Assembly (NCBI GenBank): GCA_023386675.1
Contig: JAEWJG010000375.1
Coordinates: 1-5,281, forward strand
DNA length: 5,281 bases
Direction: 5' to 3'
Origin: Actinomycetes bacterium
Lineage (GTDB): Bacteria > Actinomycetota > Actinomycetes > Actinomycetales > Microbacteriaceae
This document shows positions 1 to 5,281 of this stretch, piece by piece. The notes under the pieces were generated by a model, which saw only the letters and a list, made by a program, of their open reading frames with translations, was not told the origin of the DNA and did not search any database. Both the position numbers and the translations under genes were made by a program. Each line of letters opens with the position of its first letter. Position 1 is the stretch's first letter.

Positions 1-938
1 CCGGGGGTGAGCACCGCATGGCCGTTCGCGCCGAGCCACGCGGCGAGGCCGGTCTCCGAGCTGGCGACGACGCGGCAGCCGTGCGAGAGCGCCTCCACGA
101 TGGGCAGGCCGACCTGCTCGCGCCAGAGCGCGCGCGGCTGGGAGGGCAGCACCAGCGTCCGGGCCGCGCGGAGCTCCGCGTGGATCGTCGCGCGTGGCGG
201 GTCGACGATGAGCCGGATGCTCGGGTCGGCCGCGGCGGCGCGGCGCACGTCCTCCTCCAGCGGTCCCTTGCCGATGACGACGAGGGACGCGTCCGGATGC
301 GTTGCGCTGACGGTCGGCCAGGCGGCGAGCAGCACGGGGAGGCCCTTGCGCTCGCTCAGGGAGCCGACGAACACGACCCGGCCGCCGTCCTTCGCGCCGT
401 CCGGGCAGTCGCACGGGGCGGGCAGCGCGGGGATGAGCGTCGCCTCCGGCGTCCCGCGGAACCGGCGGGCGTAAACCTCCTGCGCGCCGGAGGTCCCGAA
501 CGCGACCCGGTCGATCCGGCGCCAGACGTAGCGCGCCAGGGCGAGCTCGCCGCGGCGGCGCAGCCGCGACTTCAGTCTCGGGGCGCGCACGTCGTAGACG
601 TCGAGATTGCCGATCGCGTACGTGACGACGGCCGGGCGGCGCCGGCCAAGCAGTCGGGCCGCCCCGATCGCGGCGAGCACGACCGCCGTCCGCGGAAGCG
701 CGGCCTGGTCCAGCGGCTCGTTCACCTCGAGCTCGGTCCAGTGTCCGGACAGCGCCAGCACGGCGGACCGCGCGAGTCCCGCCTGCACCAGGTCGAGCCC
801 ACGCGCCTGCTCCTCGTCGAAGTCGTAGCGCCGCCGCCGGTACACGATGGAGGCGGGCTCCAGCGCCTGCGCCCGCTCCAGGTGGGCGGTGCGCAGCTGG
901 TCGTAGAGCCGGACGCGGGGATGCACGAGCGCGGTCAT
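1..938 (-). CDS. GT4-family glycosyltransferase, C-terminus cut by window edge
   Basis: The reading frame runs from an ATG at 938-936 to the left edge without a stop, giving 312 complete codons; the last part of the protein lies outside the window. It is a GT-B fold, retaining glycosyltransferase of the GT4 (Glycos_transf_1) type, which transfers a sugar from a nucleotide-sugar donor, typically at the cytoplasmic face of the membrane. The acceptor domain covers about residues 1-185. The donor domain opens with VVFVGSLSERKGLPVLL, with Lys198 at the usual donor-phosphate position, followed by VVIGKGPLEEDV near 220-231. The diagnostic EX7E motif is intact as EQVGLPIVE, Glu274 to Glu282, followed by ALSHGCRVVAS. 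A CDC pair (Cys176, Cys178) sits in the interdomain linker. The start overlaps the stop of the preceding gene (ATGA), and a GGGAG Shine-Dalgarno lies 8 nt upstream. Donor and acceptor sugars cannot be deduced. The family call is secure. Confidence 0.92.
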   Translation of the reverse strand, partial: MTALVHPRVRLYDQLRTAHLERAQALEPASIVYRRRRYDFDEEQARGLDLVQAGLARSAVLALSGHWTELEVNEPLDQAALPRTAVVLAAIGAARLLGRRRPAVVTYAIGNLDVYDVRAPRLKSRLRRRGELALARYVWRRIDRVAFGTSGAQEVYARRFRGTPEATLIPALPAPCDCPDGAKDGGRVVFVGSLSERKGLPVLLAAWPTVSATHPDASLVVIGKGPLEEDVRRAAAADPSIRLIVDPPRATIHAELRAARTLVLPSQPRALWREQVGLPIVEALSHGCRVVASSETGLAAWLGANGHAVLTP

Positions 939-1924
939 GCCGTGCGCTCCCGGCGTGCGTACTCCTGGTAGACGCGCCCGGCCGCTCCGGACATCATCCC
1001 GAATCCGCGGTACACGCCGCGCTGGCCGCGGGCGCGGTGACGCAGGTCTCCCGTCAGCGAGCCGACCGCCCAGCGCACCAGCCCGAGGAGCACCCGTCCG
1101 GCGCCGCCCGCCGCCCGGCGGACGCGGACGCTCACCCGGCGCGCCCCGGCCGGGACCATCAGCGCGTCGACGACGGCGGCGGTGTTGCCGTGGCTGAAGC
1201 ACCGGTGCAGCAGCCAGCGGCGCTGCAGCCGCTCGCGCGGCCACTCGTCGTCGAGCACGGCCTCCTCGCACCAGACGATGCGTCCTCCGCGGCTCACGAG
1301 CTGCCGGGTGAACAGGTTGTCCTCGCCGCCGGAGAGCCCGAGCGACTCGTCGAACCGCAGCCCGAGCGTCTCGATGGCGGTGCGGTCCAGCAGCAGATTG
1401 TTGGTGGCCGCGATGGTGAGCAGGTCGCCGGTGCGGTGCTCCGGGCGGCGGAGGAAATCGCCAGCGACCACCCACGGGTCGGTGTCGCCCGGGTACTCGG
1501 AGATGACGCGTCCCATCACCGCTGTGGGTCGCGTCTGCACCCAGGTCGCGGCCAGGTGGACGAGCCAGCCCGTCCTGGCGCGTTCGTCGTCGTCGATGAA
1601 CACGATCGCGTCGCGATCGGCGGTCTCTTCGAGCGCACGGTTGCGCGCGGCGGCGATCCCGCGGCGCTTCTCGGTGATGTATCGGACGCGCGGGGACGAC
1701 AGCGCGGCCACCACCGGCCGGGCGCTCTCCTCCGGATCGTTGTCGATGACGAGCAGGTCGGAGACGATGCCGGAGGCGGAGTCCAGCTCGCGGAGCTGGC
1801 CGACCAGCTCCGGGAGCGAGGGCTCCAGGAGCTGCGGGCGCTTGTACGTCAGGACGACGACCGTGAGCGTGCCGGTCGCCGCACGGAGCGCCGCTGTGCC
1901 CGCGAGGCTCTGCTCCGACTTCAC
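935..1924 (-). CDS. GT2-family (GT-A fold) glycosyltransferase
   Basis: This is a 329-residue inverting glycosyltransferase of family GT2, probably adding one sugar of a surface glycan repeat unit from a nucleotide-sugar donor. The GT-A domain starts at about residue 20 with TVVVLTYKRP, then DLLVIDNDP (56-64), RGIAAARNRALEE (88-100) and the metal-binding DXD-type motif FIDDDE (109-114). The acceptor side has GGEDNLFTRQL (199-209), whose Glu201-Asp202 is the likely catalytic base region, followed by RRWLLHRCFSHGNT (235-248). That W...R...G pattern recurs in polysaccharide GT2 enzymes of the ExoM/WcaA-like type. Residues from about 260 to the end are Arg-rich and have no convincing transmembrane span, so membrane contact would be peripheral. 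The start is GTG, overlapping the upstream stop as GTGA, with a strong Shine-Dalgarno 6 nt away. The stop overlaps the next gene's ATG by 4 nt. Sugar specificity is unknown. Confidence 0.93.
   Translation of the reverse strand: MKSEQSLAGTAALRAATGTLTVVVLTYKRPQLLEPSLPELVGQLRELDSASGIVSDLLVIDNDPEESARPVVAALSSPRVRYITEKRRGIAAARNRALEETADRDAIVFIDDDERARTGWLVHLAATWVQTRPTAVMGRVISEYPGDTDPWVVAGDFLRRPEHRTGDLLTIAATNNLLLDRTAIETLGLRFDESLGLSGGEDNLFTRQLVSRGGRIVWCEEAVLDDEWPRERLQRRWLLHRCFSHGNTAAVVDALMVPAGARRVSVRVRRAAGGAGRVLLGLVRWAVGSLTGDLRHRARGQRGVYRGFGMMSGAAGRVYQEYARRERTA
947..951 (-). promoter_or_regulatory. Shine-Dalgarno for the last operon gene
   Basis: GGGAG on the minus strand lies 8 nt before the ATG at 938. 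It sits inside the 3' end of the preceding glycosyltransferase gene and supports this start within the ATGA stop/start overlap. Confidence 0.6.
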
Positions 1925-3012
1925 GGGGTCACCTCCCGCGGCTCGCTGCGTGCGGCCGGGGTGTCCGCACCAAGCGTCCGGTGGCCGCGGCGCAGAGCGA
2001 TCGCGCGCCGGTAGGCCCGGACGTGCGCGCTTCCGGTGCGCTCCCAGCCGCGGGCGGAGAGGTCGGGGGAGGCGGCGCGCGCGGTCGACCGCGTGGCGTC
2101 GACGGCCGCGCGGAGAGACGCGGAGCCGAGCTCGCCGTCGAAGAACAGCACCCAGCCGGGACCGACCTCCTGCGCCAGCGCCTCGTTGACCGCGTTGCGC
2201 GGGACCAGCACCGGCCGGTCGAGTGAGAGCGCGGCCAGCACGCCGCCGGAGTTGTGCATGAAGCGGTAGGGGAGCACGACCAGTTCGGAGGCGGTGACGG
2301 CGGCGACCAGTTCGGCGTCATCCAGGTGGCGCAGCGTCGCATCGATGCCGGAGCCGTCGGCCGCGGCGGCGCGCACGACAGCCTCCAGTTCGGCGCTCGT
2401 CGGGCGCCCGCCGACGGTCAGGGTGAGCGTGGGATCCTCCCGCCGGGCCGCCTGGAACGCCGCGATCAGCGTCTCTACGCCCTTGTAGCGCCGGATGAGC
2501 CCGGTGAACGCGACGCGTCCGGGGATGCTCGTCGACCGCGGCTGCTCGGCGAACCAGTCCCGGTAGTGGCCGTGCGGGACGAGCTCCACGGCCGCTCCCG
2601 CAGGCATCGGCGTCTCCGTGTTGAGGACGATGCGCACGGCGGTCATGCGGTCGATCAGCCGCAGGAGGGCGCGCTCCCGCCGGTTCAGCCCGTCCGGGAG
2701 CCCGACGTTGTGCACCGTCCGGACGATCGGGATGCGGAGCACGGCGAGCTTGGCGAGGAACACGAGCACGAGCAGCTGACGGACCAGCATCCGCAGCGGC
2801 GTGCGTCCGCCCACCAGGATCTCCGGCCAGTGCGAGTGGTAGACGTCGTAGCGTCCGAGGAGCGCCGTGCGCCAGGAGAACGGCAGCACGGTCACCCCCG
2901 GCTGCTCGCGCAGGGAGCGCGCGAGCATGACGAGGTACGGGTTGGTCGTCGGGCGCGGGACGGGGAACCCCTGGAGGACCGTCAGGGCCCCGTCGCTGTC
3001 ACGCTGCGACAT
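1921..3012 (-). CDS. GT-B glycosyltransferase (GT4-like) lacking EX7E
   Basis: This 363-residue protein looks like a GT-B fold glycosyltransferase distantly related to GT4. The N-terminal domain has the pattern LTVLQGFPVPRPTTNPY (10-26), RYDVYHSHWPEIL (54-66) and IPIVRTVHNVGLPDG (94-108), the HWPE and TVHN signatures seen in some polysaccharide mannosyl- and glucosyltransferases. The segment at about 75-93 is hydrophobic and may contact the membrane. The donor domain begins near 166 with RVAFTGLIRRYKGVETLI, with Lys177 matching the GT4 donor-phosphate lysine. Where EX7E is expected, the protein reads YRFMHNSGGVLAALSLDRPVLV (249-270, split here by Asn254-Ser255), so neither glutamate is present. 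The ATG at 3012 lies 14 nt inside the upstream gene without an obvious Shine-Dalgarno, so initiation probably depends on coupling. Its stop overlaps the next start by 4 nt. Donor and acceptor are unknown. Confidence 0.88.
   Translation of the reverse strand: MSQRDSDGALTVLQGFPVPRPTTNPYLVMLARSLREQPGVTVLPFSWRTALLGRYDVYHSHWPEILVGGRTPLRMLVRQLLVLVFLAKLAVLRIPIVRTVHNVGLPDGLNRRERALLRLIDRMTAVRIVLNTETPMPAGAAVELVPHGHYRDWFAEQPRSTSIPGRVAFTGLIRRYKGVETLIAAFQAARREDPTLTLTVGGRPTSAELEAVVRAAAADGSGIDATLRHLDDAELVAAVTASELVVLPYRFMHNSGGVLAALSLDRPVLVPRNAVNEALAQEVGPGWVLFFDGELGSASLRAAVDATRSTARAASPDLSARGWERTGSAHVRAYRRAIALRRGHRTLGADTPAARSEPREVTP
1931..1937 (-). promoter_or_regulatory. Strong Shine-Dalgarno for the GT2 gene
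   Basis: GGGAGGT on the minus strand is separated by 6 nt from the GTG at 1924-1922. It decides the start of the GT2 gene and lies within the last codons of the upstream gene, consistent with coupled translation. Confidence 0.75.
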
Positions 3013-4330
3013 CGCTGCGGATGTAGCGGATCTTGCCGCCGTCGTGGGGGATCGTGGTGACGAGCTCGAGGCGTACGGGGACGCTGCCGCGCACGATGTC
3101 GCGGATGCGGTCCACCGACCGCTCGATGGCGGCCACGGCGTTCTCGTCGGGAGCAGGGACGCAGCGGACCACGATCGAGTAGTCGGAGAGCTGGTGCACC
3201 TGGAACTGGCGTACCTGGTCGACGGCGCCGCTGAACAGCTGCGTCAGGCCCTCGCCCGCGACGACACGACCGTCGGGCAGGTGCAGCGCCTCGGACACGC
3301 GGCCGGCGACGTTCGCGATCCGCGGCAGGGTGACGCCGCAGGCGCACCGGCCGGCGATGGTCGTCGTGCGGTCGCCGAGGCGGTACCGGATCAGAGGGAA
3401 GGCGCGGTTGGTGAGATCGGTCGCCACGGTCTCGCCGAGCACGCCGGGCACCACCTGGCGGTCGTGCGCATCCAGCACCTCGATGACCCGGACGTCCGCG
3501 AAGACGTGCATGCCGTCCTGCTCGCGGCACTCTCCGGCCATCCACGGGACCTCCGCACAGCGGTAGTGGTCGTAGACCGGTGCGGCGAAGGTCCGCTCGA
3601 GGAGCGCCCGCTGCGCCGGGGTGAGCGGCGCGGCGGTGACCGCGACGGCCTTCGGCGGGTGGAAGGCGATCCCGGACCGTTCGAGGAACGACGCGAGCTC
3701 GACGATCCCGCCGAGGTAGCCGACGATCACTCCCGGCTTCACCGCGCTCCACCGCGTCAGGAACTCGCTCACCGAGTTCTCGTCCATCCGGTAGGCGTCG
3801 AGCTGGATGCGGCGCGTGGGCCACCACTGCAGGGCGTACTTGCGGCTCGCGCTCTTGCTCTTCACCTGCCGGGACACCAGTGCAAGGTTGTCGGAGGGCT
3901 GGACGCCCCACCAGCTGAACAGCCTCCACTCGAGCGTCCGGGTGGGCGTGCGGAGGTCGCGGAGCAGCTTGAGCGGCTCTCCGGTGCTGCCGCCGGAAGT
4001 GGAGACGACGGTGTTCTGCGGGGTCGCCTCCGACGACCGGATGTCGTCGAAGTGGGCGCGCACGTCGGCCTTCGTGACGATGGGCAGCGAGGTGAAGGCG
4101 GCGGGGTCGCGCAGGTCGTCCGCGGTGATCCCGGCGTCCGTGTACAGGTCGCGGTAGAAGCGGGTGTTCTCGTAGGCGAAGCGCGCGTGGTCGATCGCGC
4201 GGCGGGTCTGCAGGTCGGCGAGCTCTTCCGGCTCCAGCCGCTGGTCGCGCACCAGCCGCTCGTACATCTCGCGGTTGTCGCGGAGGAAGAGGTCCCGCTT
4301 CATGTCGAACATGAGTCGGCGGAAAGTCAC
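2999..4330 (-). CDS. PaaK/CapK-like AMP-forming (adenylate-forming) enzyme
   Basis: This 443-residue protein belongs to the phenylacetate-CoA ligase/CapK branch of the ANL adenylating enzymes, which use ATP to activate a carboxylate as acyl-AMP. Visible motifs, numbered from the chosen GTG at 4330: the phosphate-binding loop STSGGSTGEP (110-119); DHYRCAEVPWMAGEC (254-268), equivalent to the YGSTE region; the ATP-ribose aspartate in LIRYRLGD (Asp320); the CapK/PaaK pattern RCACGVTLPRI (328-338) followed by GR; and the C-terminal GGKIRYIRS with the catalytic-type lysine, Lys433. All key residues are present, so it is probably active. True PaaK enzymes make phenylacetyl-CoA, but no phenylacetate catabolic genes are nearby. 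CapK-like relatives recur in capsule and EPS loci with undefined substrates, so a role in glycan decoration is inferred. It is the first gene of the leftward operon. An in-frame GTG at 4432 would add 34 residues but lacks a properly spaced Shine-Dalgarno. Confidence 0.9.
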   Translation of the reverse strand: MTFRRLMFDMKRDLFLRDNREMYERLVRDQRLEPEELADLQTRRAIDHARFAYENTRFYRDLYTDAGITADDLRDPAAFTSLPIVTKADVRAHFDDIRSSEATPQNTVVSTSGGSTGEPLKLLRDLRTPTRTLEWRLFSWWGVQPSDNLALVSRQVKSKSASRKYALQWWPTRRIQLDAYRMDENSVSEFLTRWSAVKPGVIVGYLGGIVELASFLERSGIAFHPPKAVAVTAAPLTPAQRALLERTFAAPVYDHYRCAEVPWMAGECREQDGMHVFADVRVIEVLDAHDRQVVPGVLGETVATDLTNRAFPLIRYRLGDRTTTIAGRCACGVTLPRIANVAGRVSEALHLPDGRVVAGEGLTQLFSGAVDQVRQFQVHQLSDYSIVVRCVPAPDENAVAAIERSVDRIRDIVRGSVPVRLELVTTIPHDGGKIRYIRSDVAA

Positions 4331-4334
4331 GGCG

Positions 4335-4342
4335 TCCTCCCT
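4335..4342 (-). promoter_or_regulatory. Strong Shine-Dalgarno fixing the start of the PaaK/CapK-like gene
   Basis: AGGGAGGA on the minus strand has its GGAGG core 5 nt before the GTG at 4330. It is the best ribosome-binding site in the window and is the reason for choosing this GTG over the in-frame GTG at 4432, where AAAGG abuts the start codon with no spacer. Confidence 0.75.
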
Positions 4343-4393
4343 GGTCGGGTTCGGGTAGATTCGACGCGCCGGCCCGGTGCCGGTGATGGGTTC

Positions 4394-4422
4394 AGGATAG
4401 GGTGAAATCGCCTGAAAGCGAA
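4394..4422 (-). promoter_or_regulatory. Candidate promoter of the leftward operon
   Basis: TATCCT (minus strand, 4399-4394) matches the -10 consensus at four of six positions. Seventeen nt upstream is TTCGCT (4422-4417), which matches the -35 consensus at only three positions. Transcription would begin near 4387, leaving a leader of about 57 nt before the GTG at 4330. This is a weak match found by eye. Confidence 0.28.
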
Positions 4423-4433
4423 GTTTTCTCACC
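4401..4433. repeat. Imperfect nested dyad between the divergent genes
   Basis: The outer arms GGTGA (4401-4405) and TCACC (4429-4433) enclose inner arms TCGC (4408-4411) and GCGA (4418-4421), with CTGAAA as the centre. An AA/TT stretch lies between the arms, but the two halves are offset by about 2-3 nt. The element overlaps both candidate -35 boxes, where a regulator could act on both directions. The arms are short enough that chance is possible. Confidence 0.3.
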
Positions 4434-4439
4434 TTTATT
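4412..4439 (+). promoter_or_regulatory. Candidate promoter of the rightward gene
   Basis: CTGAAA (4412-4417) and TTTATT (4434-4439) are separated by 16 nt, each matching the -35 and -10 consensus at four of six positions. Initiation near 4446 would leave a leader of only about 8 nt before the GTG at 4454. The G-run at 4440-4444 would then not be in the transcript and translation would be nearly leaderless. If the G-run is the real ribosome-binding site, the promoter must lie further upstream. Confidence 0.25.
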
Positions 4440-4444
4440 GGGGG
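4440..4444 (+). promoter_or_regulatory. Possible weak Shine-Dalgarno of the rightward gene
   Basis: GGGGG lies 9 nt before the GTG at 4454. It is the only purine-rich element upstream of that start and is a poor match to the GGAGG core found at the leftward genes. Confidence 0.35.
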
Positions 4445-4453
4445 TATTCCGGC

Positions 4454-5281
4454 GTGACCCGTCCACCCGCGAGCACCGCGATCGTCGTCGTCAACTACGG
4501 CGCGTCCGACCTGATCTCGCGGAACCTCGTCGAGCTGGAGGCCGAGCGGCCGGATGCGCTCGTCGTCCTCGTCGACAGTTACTCGGGTGCAGAGGAGCGC
4601 GAGCGTGCCAGGACCCTGGCGCAGAAGCGCGGCTGGGAGTTCGTCGCACCCGACACGAACGTGGGTTTCGGCGGCGGCTGCGACCTCGGTGCGGCCCGCG
4701 CCTTCGAGCTGGGGGCTCAGCGGGTGCTTCTGCTCAATCCGGACGCCTCCCTGGAAAAGGGGGCGCTCGGGGTACTGGAGTCCGTCGTCGACGCCGATCC
4801 CCTCGCACTCGCCGCCCCGCGGATCGACCGGCCGGACGGCTCGGTGTGGTCCGCCGGATCGGATCTGTACCTCGCCGACGGCCGCATCCGGTCACCCCGC
4901 GCCAGGGGCCGGTTCCCCGGCGCCGAGCGCGCCTTCTGGCTGAGCGGCGCCTGCCTGATGCTGACCCGGACCCTCTGGGAGCTCGTCGACGGCTTCCGCG
5001 ACGGCTACTTCCTGTACTGGGAGGACGTCGACCTGTCCTGGCGCGTCGTCGCGGCGGGGGGCCGGCTGGTGGTGCGGGAGGACGCGGTCGCCGTGCACGC
5101 CGAGGGCGGGACGCAGGCGGATGGGCGGCAGTCCTCGGGCGAGCCGAAGTCCGACGTCTACTACGCCTACAACATCCGGAACCGCTTCCTCTTCGCCCGG
5201 CTGAACCTGGAGCCGGAGGTGCTGCAGCGCTGGAGCGCACTGCCGCTGTCGCTGCGGATCGCGTGGGAGGTGCTGCTCCAG
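4454..5281 (+). CDS. WbbL-like GT2 (rhamnosyltransferase-type) glycosyltransferase, 3' end outside window
   Basis: The frame opens at GTG 4454 and continues for 276 codons to the right edge without a stop. It is an inverting GT2 glycosyltransferase resembling WbbL/RfbF-type rhamnosyltransferases, which transfer a deoxysugar from a dTDP-sugar to a lipid-linked or polysaccharide acceptor at the cytoplasmic membrane face. Motifs in order: TAIVVVNYGASDL (8-20), VVLVDSYS (37-44), NVGFGGGCDLGAA (69-81), VLLLNPDASL (91-100) with the LNPD metal/nucleotide motif, FWLSGACLMLTR (161-172), DGYFLYWEDVDLSWRV (183-198) with Glu190-Asp191 as the catalytic base region, VAVHAEGGT (212-220) and YYAYNIRNRFLFAR (236-249). 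Most relatives are about 280-310 residues, so only a small part is likely missing. An in-frame TGA at 4403 and the lack of other ATG/GTG/TTG codons make GTG 4454 the only sensible start. The family is secure; rhamnose as the donor is inference. Confidence 0.9.
   Translation, partial: MTRPPASTAIVVVNYGASDLISRNLVELEAERPDALVVLVDSYSGAEERERARTLAQKRGWEFVAPDTNVGFGGGCDLGAARAFELGAQRVLLLNPDASLEKGALGVLESVVDADPLALAAPRIDRPDGSVWSAGSDLYLADGRIRSPRARGRFPGAERAFWLSGACLMLTRTLWELVDGFRDGYFLYWEDVDLSWRVVAAGGRLVVREDAVAVHAEGGTQADGRQSSGEPKSDVYYAYNIRNRFLFARLNLEPEVLQRWSALPLSLRIAWEVLLQ

Larger units (their letters stand above)
4331..4453. other. Divergent intergenic region
   Basis: This 123-bp gap separates the leftward operon from the rightward rhamnosyltransferase-like gene and should hold promoters for both. 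The part from about 4385 to 4450 has runs such as GAAA, TTTT and TTTATT that stand out against the GC-rich surroundings. The part from 4343 to 4385 is GC-rich and would be the untranslated leader of the operon. I see no small gene or convincing terminator. Confidence 0.7.

Noticed and set aside
18..2189. Several 317-335-codon plus-strand open frames
   Set aside because: They are antisense to the glycosyltransferases with clear motifs and show low-complexity translated composition; the opposite strand explains the region fully.
1929..2342. 137-codon minus-strand frame within the GT-B gene
   Set aside because: The Pro/Ser/Arg-rich product has no motifs, and the overlapping GT-B frame is continuous.
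2982..3929. 315-codon minus-strand frame inside the adenylating enzyme gene
   Set aside because: It is a frame-shifted copy of the same DNA rich in Arg and Pro with no domain pattern; the main frame keeps all catalytic motifs without interruption.
4343..4360. Short GGGTTCGGGT repeat as a possible regulatory direct repeat
   Set aside because: It is two copies of TCGGGT-like sequence in GC-rich DNA, too short to distinguish from chance.
2867..4405. 512-codon plus-strand open frame
   Set aside because: It lies antisense to the adenylating enzyme, has no recognisable motifs and an Arg/Asp/Val-heavy composition typical of shadow frames in GC-rich DNA.
4734..5240. 168-codon minus-strand frame opposite the WbbL-like gene
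   Set aside because: The translation is an Arg/Pro/Ser-rich shadow, while the plus strand carries the complete ordered GT2 motif set.

Overview
The window is GC-rich, uses GTG as well as ATG starts, and packs genes with short stop/start overlaps. This fits a high-GC actinobacterium. The protein flavour suggests something like Microbacteriaceae, but that placement is an impression and no marker gene is present to confirm it. The content is part of a cell-surface or exopolysaccharide biosynthesis locus: four glycosyltransferases and one PaaK/CapK-type adenylate-forming enzyme in 5.3 kb.

Layout. From about 4330 leftwards, four genes run on the minus strand as one apparent operon. In transcription order they are a PaaK/CapK-like AMP-forming enzyme (2999-4330), a GT-B glycosyltransferase lacking the usual EX7E motif (1921-3012), a GT2 (GT-A) glycosyltransferase (935-1924) and a classical GT4 glycosyltransferase with EX7E (938 to beyond base 1, cut by the window edge). 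The junctions overlap by 14, 4 and 4 nt, so translational coupling is likely. On the plus strand a fifth gene, a WbbL/rhamnosyltransferase-like GT2, starts at 4454 and runs off the right edge.

The only non-coding stretch of any size is the divergent intergenic region 4331-4453. It is clearly richer in A/T than its surroundings in its upper half. It carries a strong Shine-Dalgarno for the leftward operon, weak candidate promoters for both directions and an imperfect nested dyad between them.

How the genes could work together: the glycosyltransferases would add successive sugars to a lipid-linked repeat unit or glycolipid, with the WbbL-like enzyme a candidate for adding rhamnose or a similar deoxysugar. 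The adenylating enzyme could activate a carboxylic acid that decorates the glycan or its precursor. Donor sugars, linkages, polymer type and the acid substrate cannot be read from this sequence. I see no mobile element, CRISPR array, tRNA or rRNA. I found no clearly new system; the least explained element is the CapK-like enzyme leading a glycosyltransferase operon.
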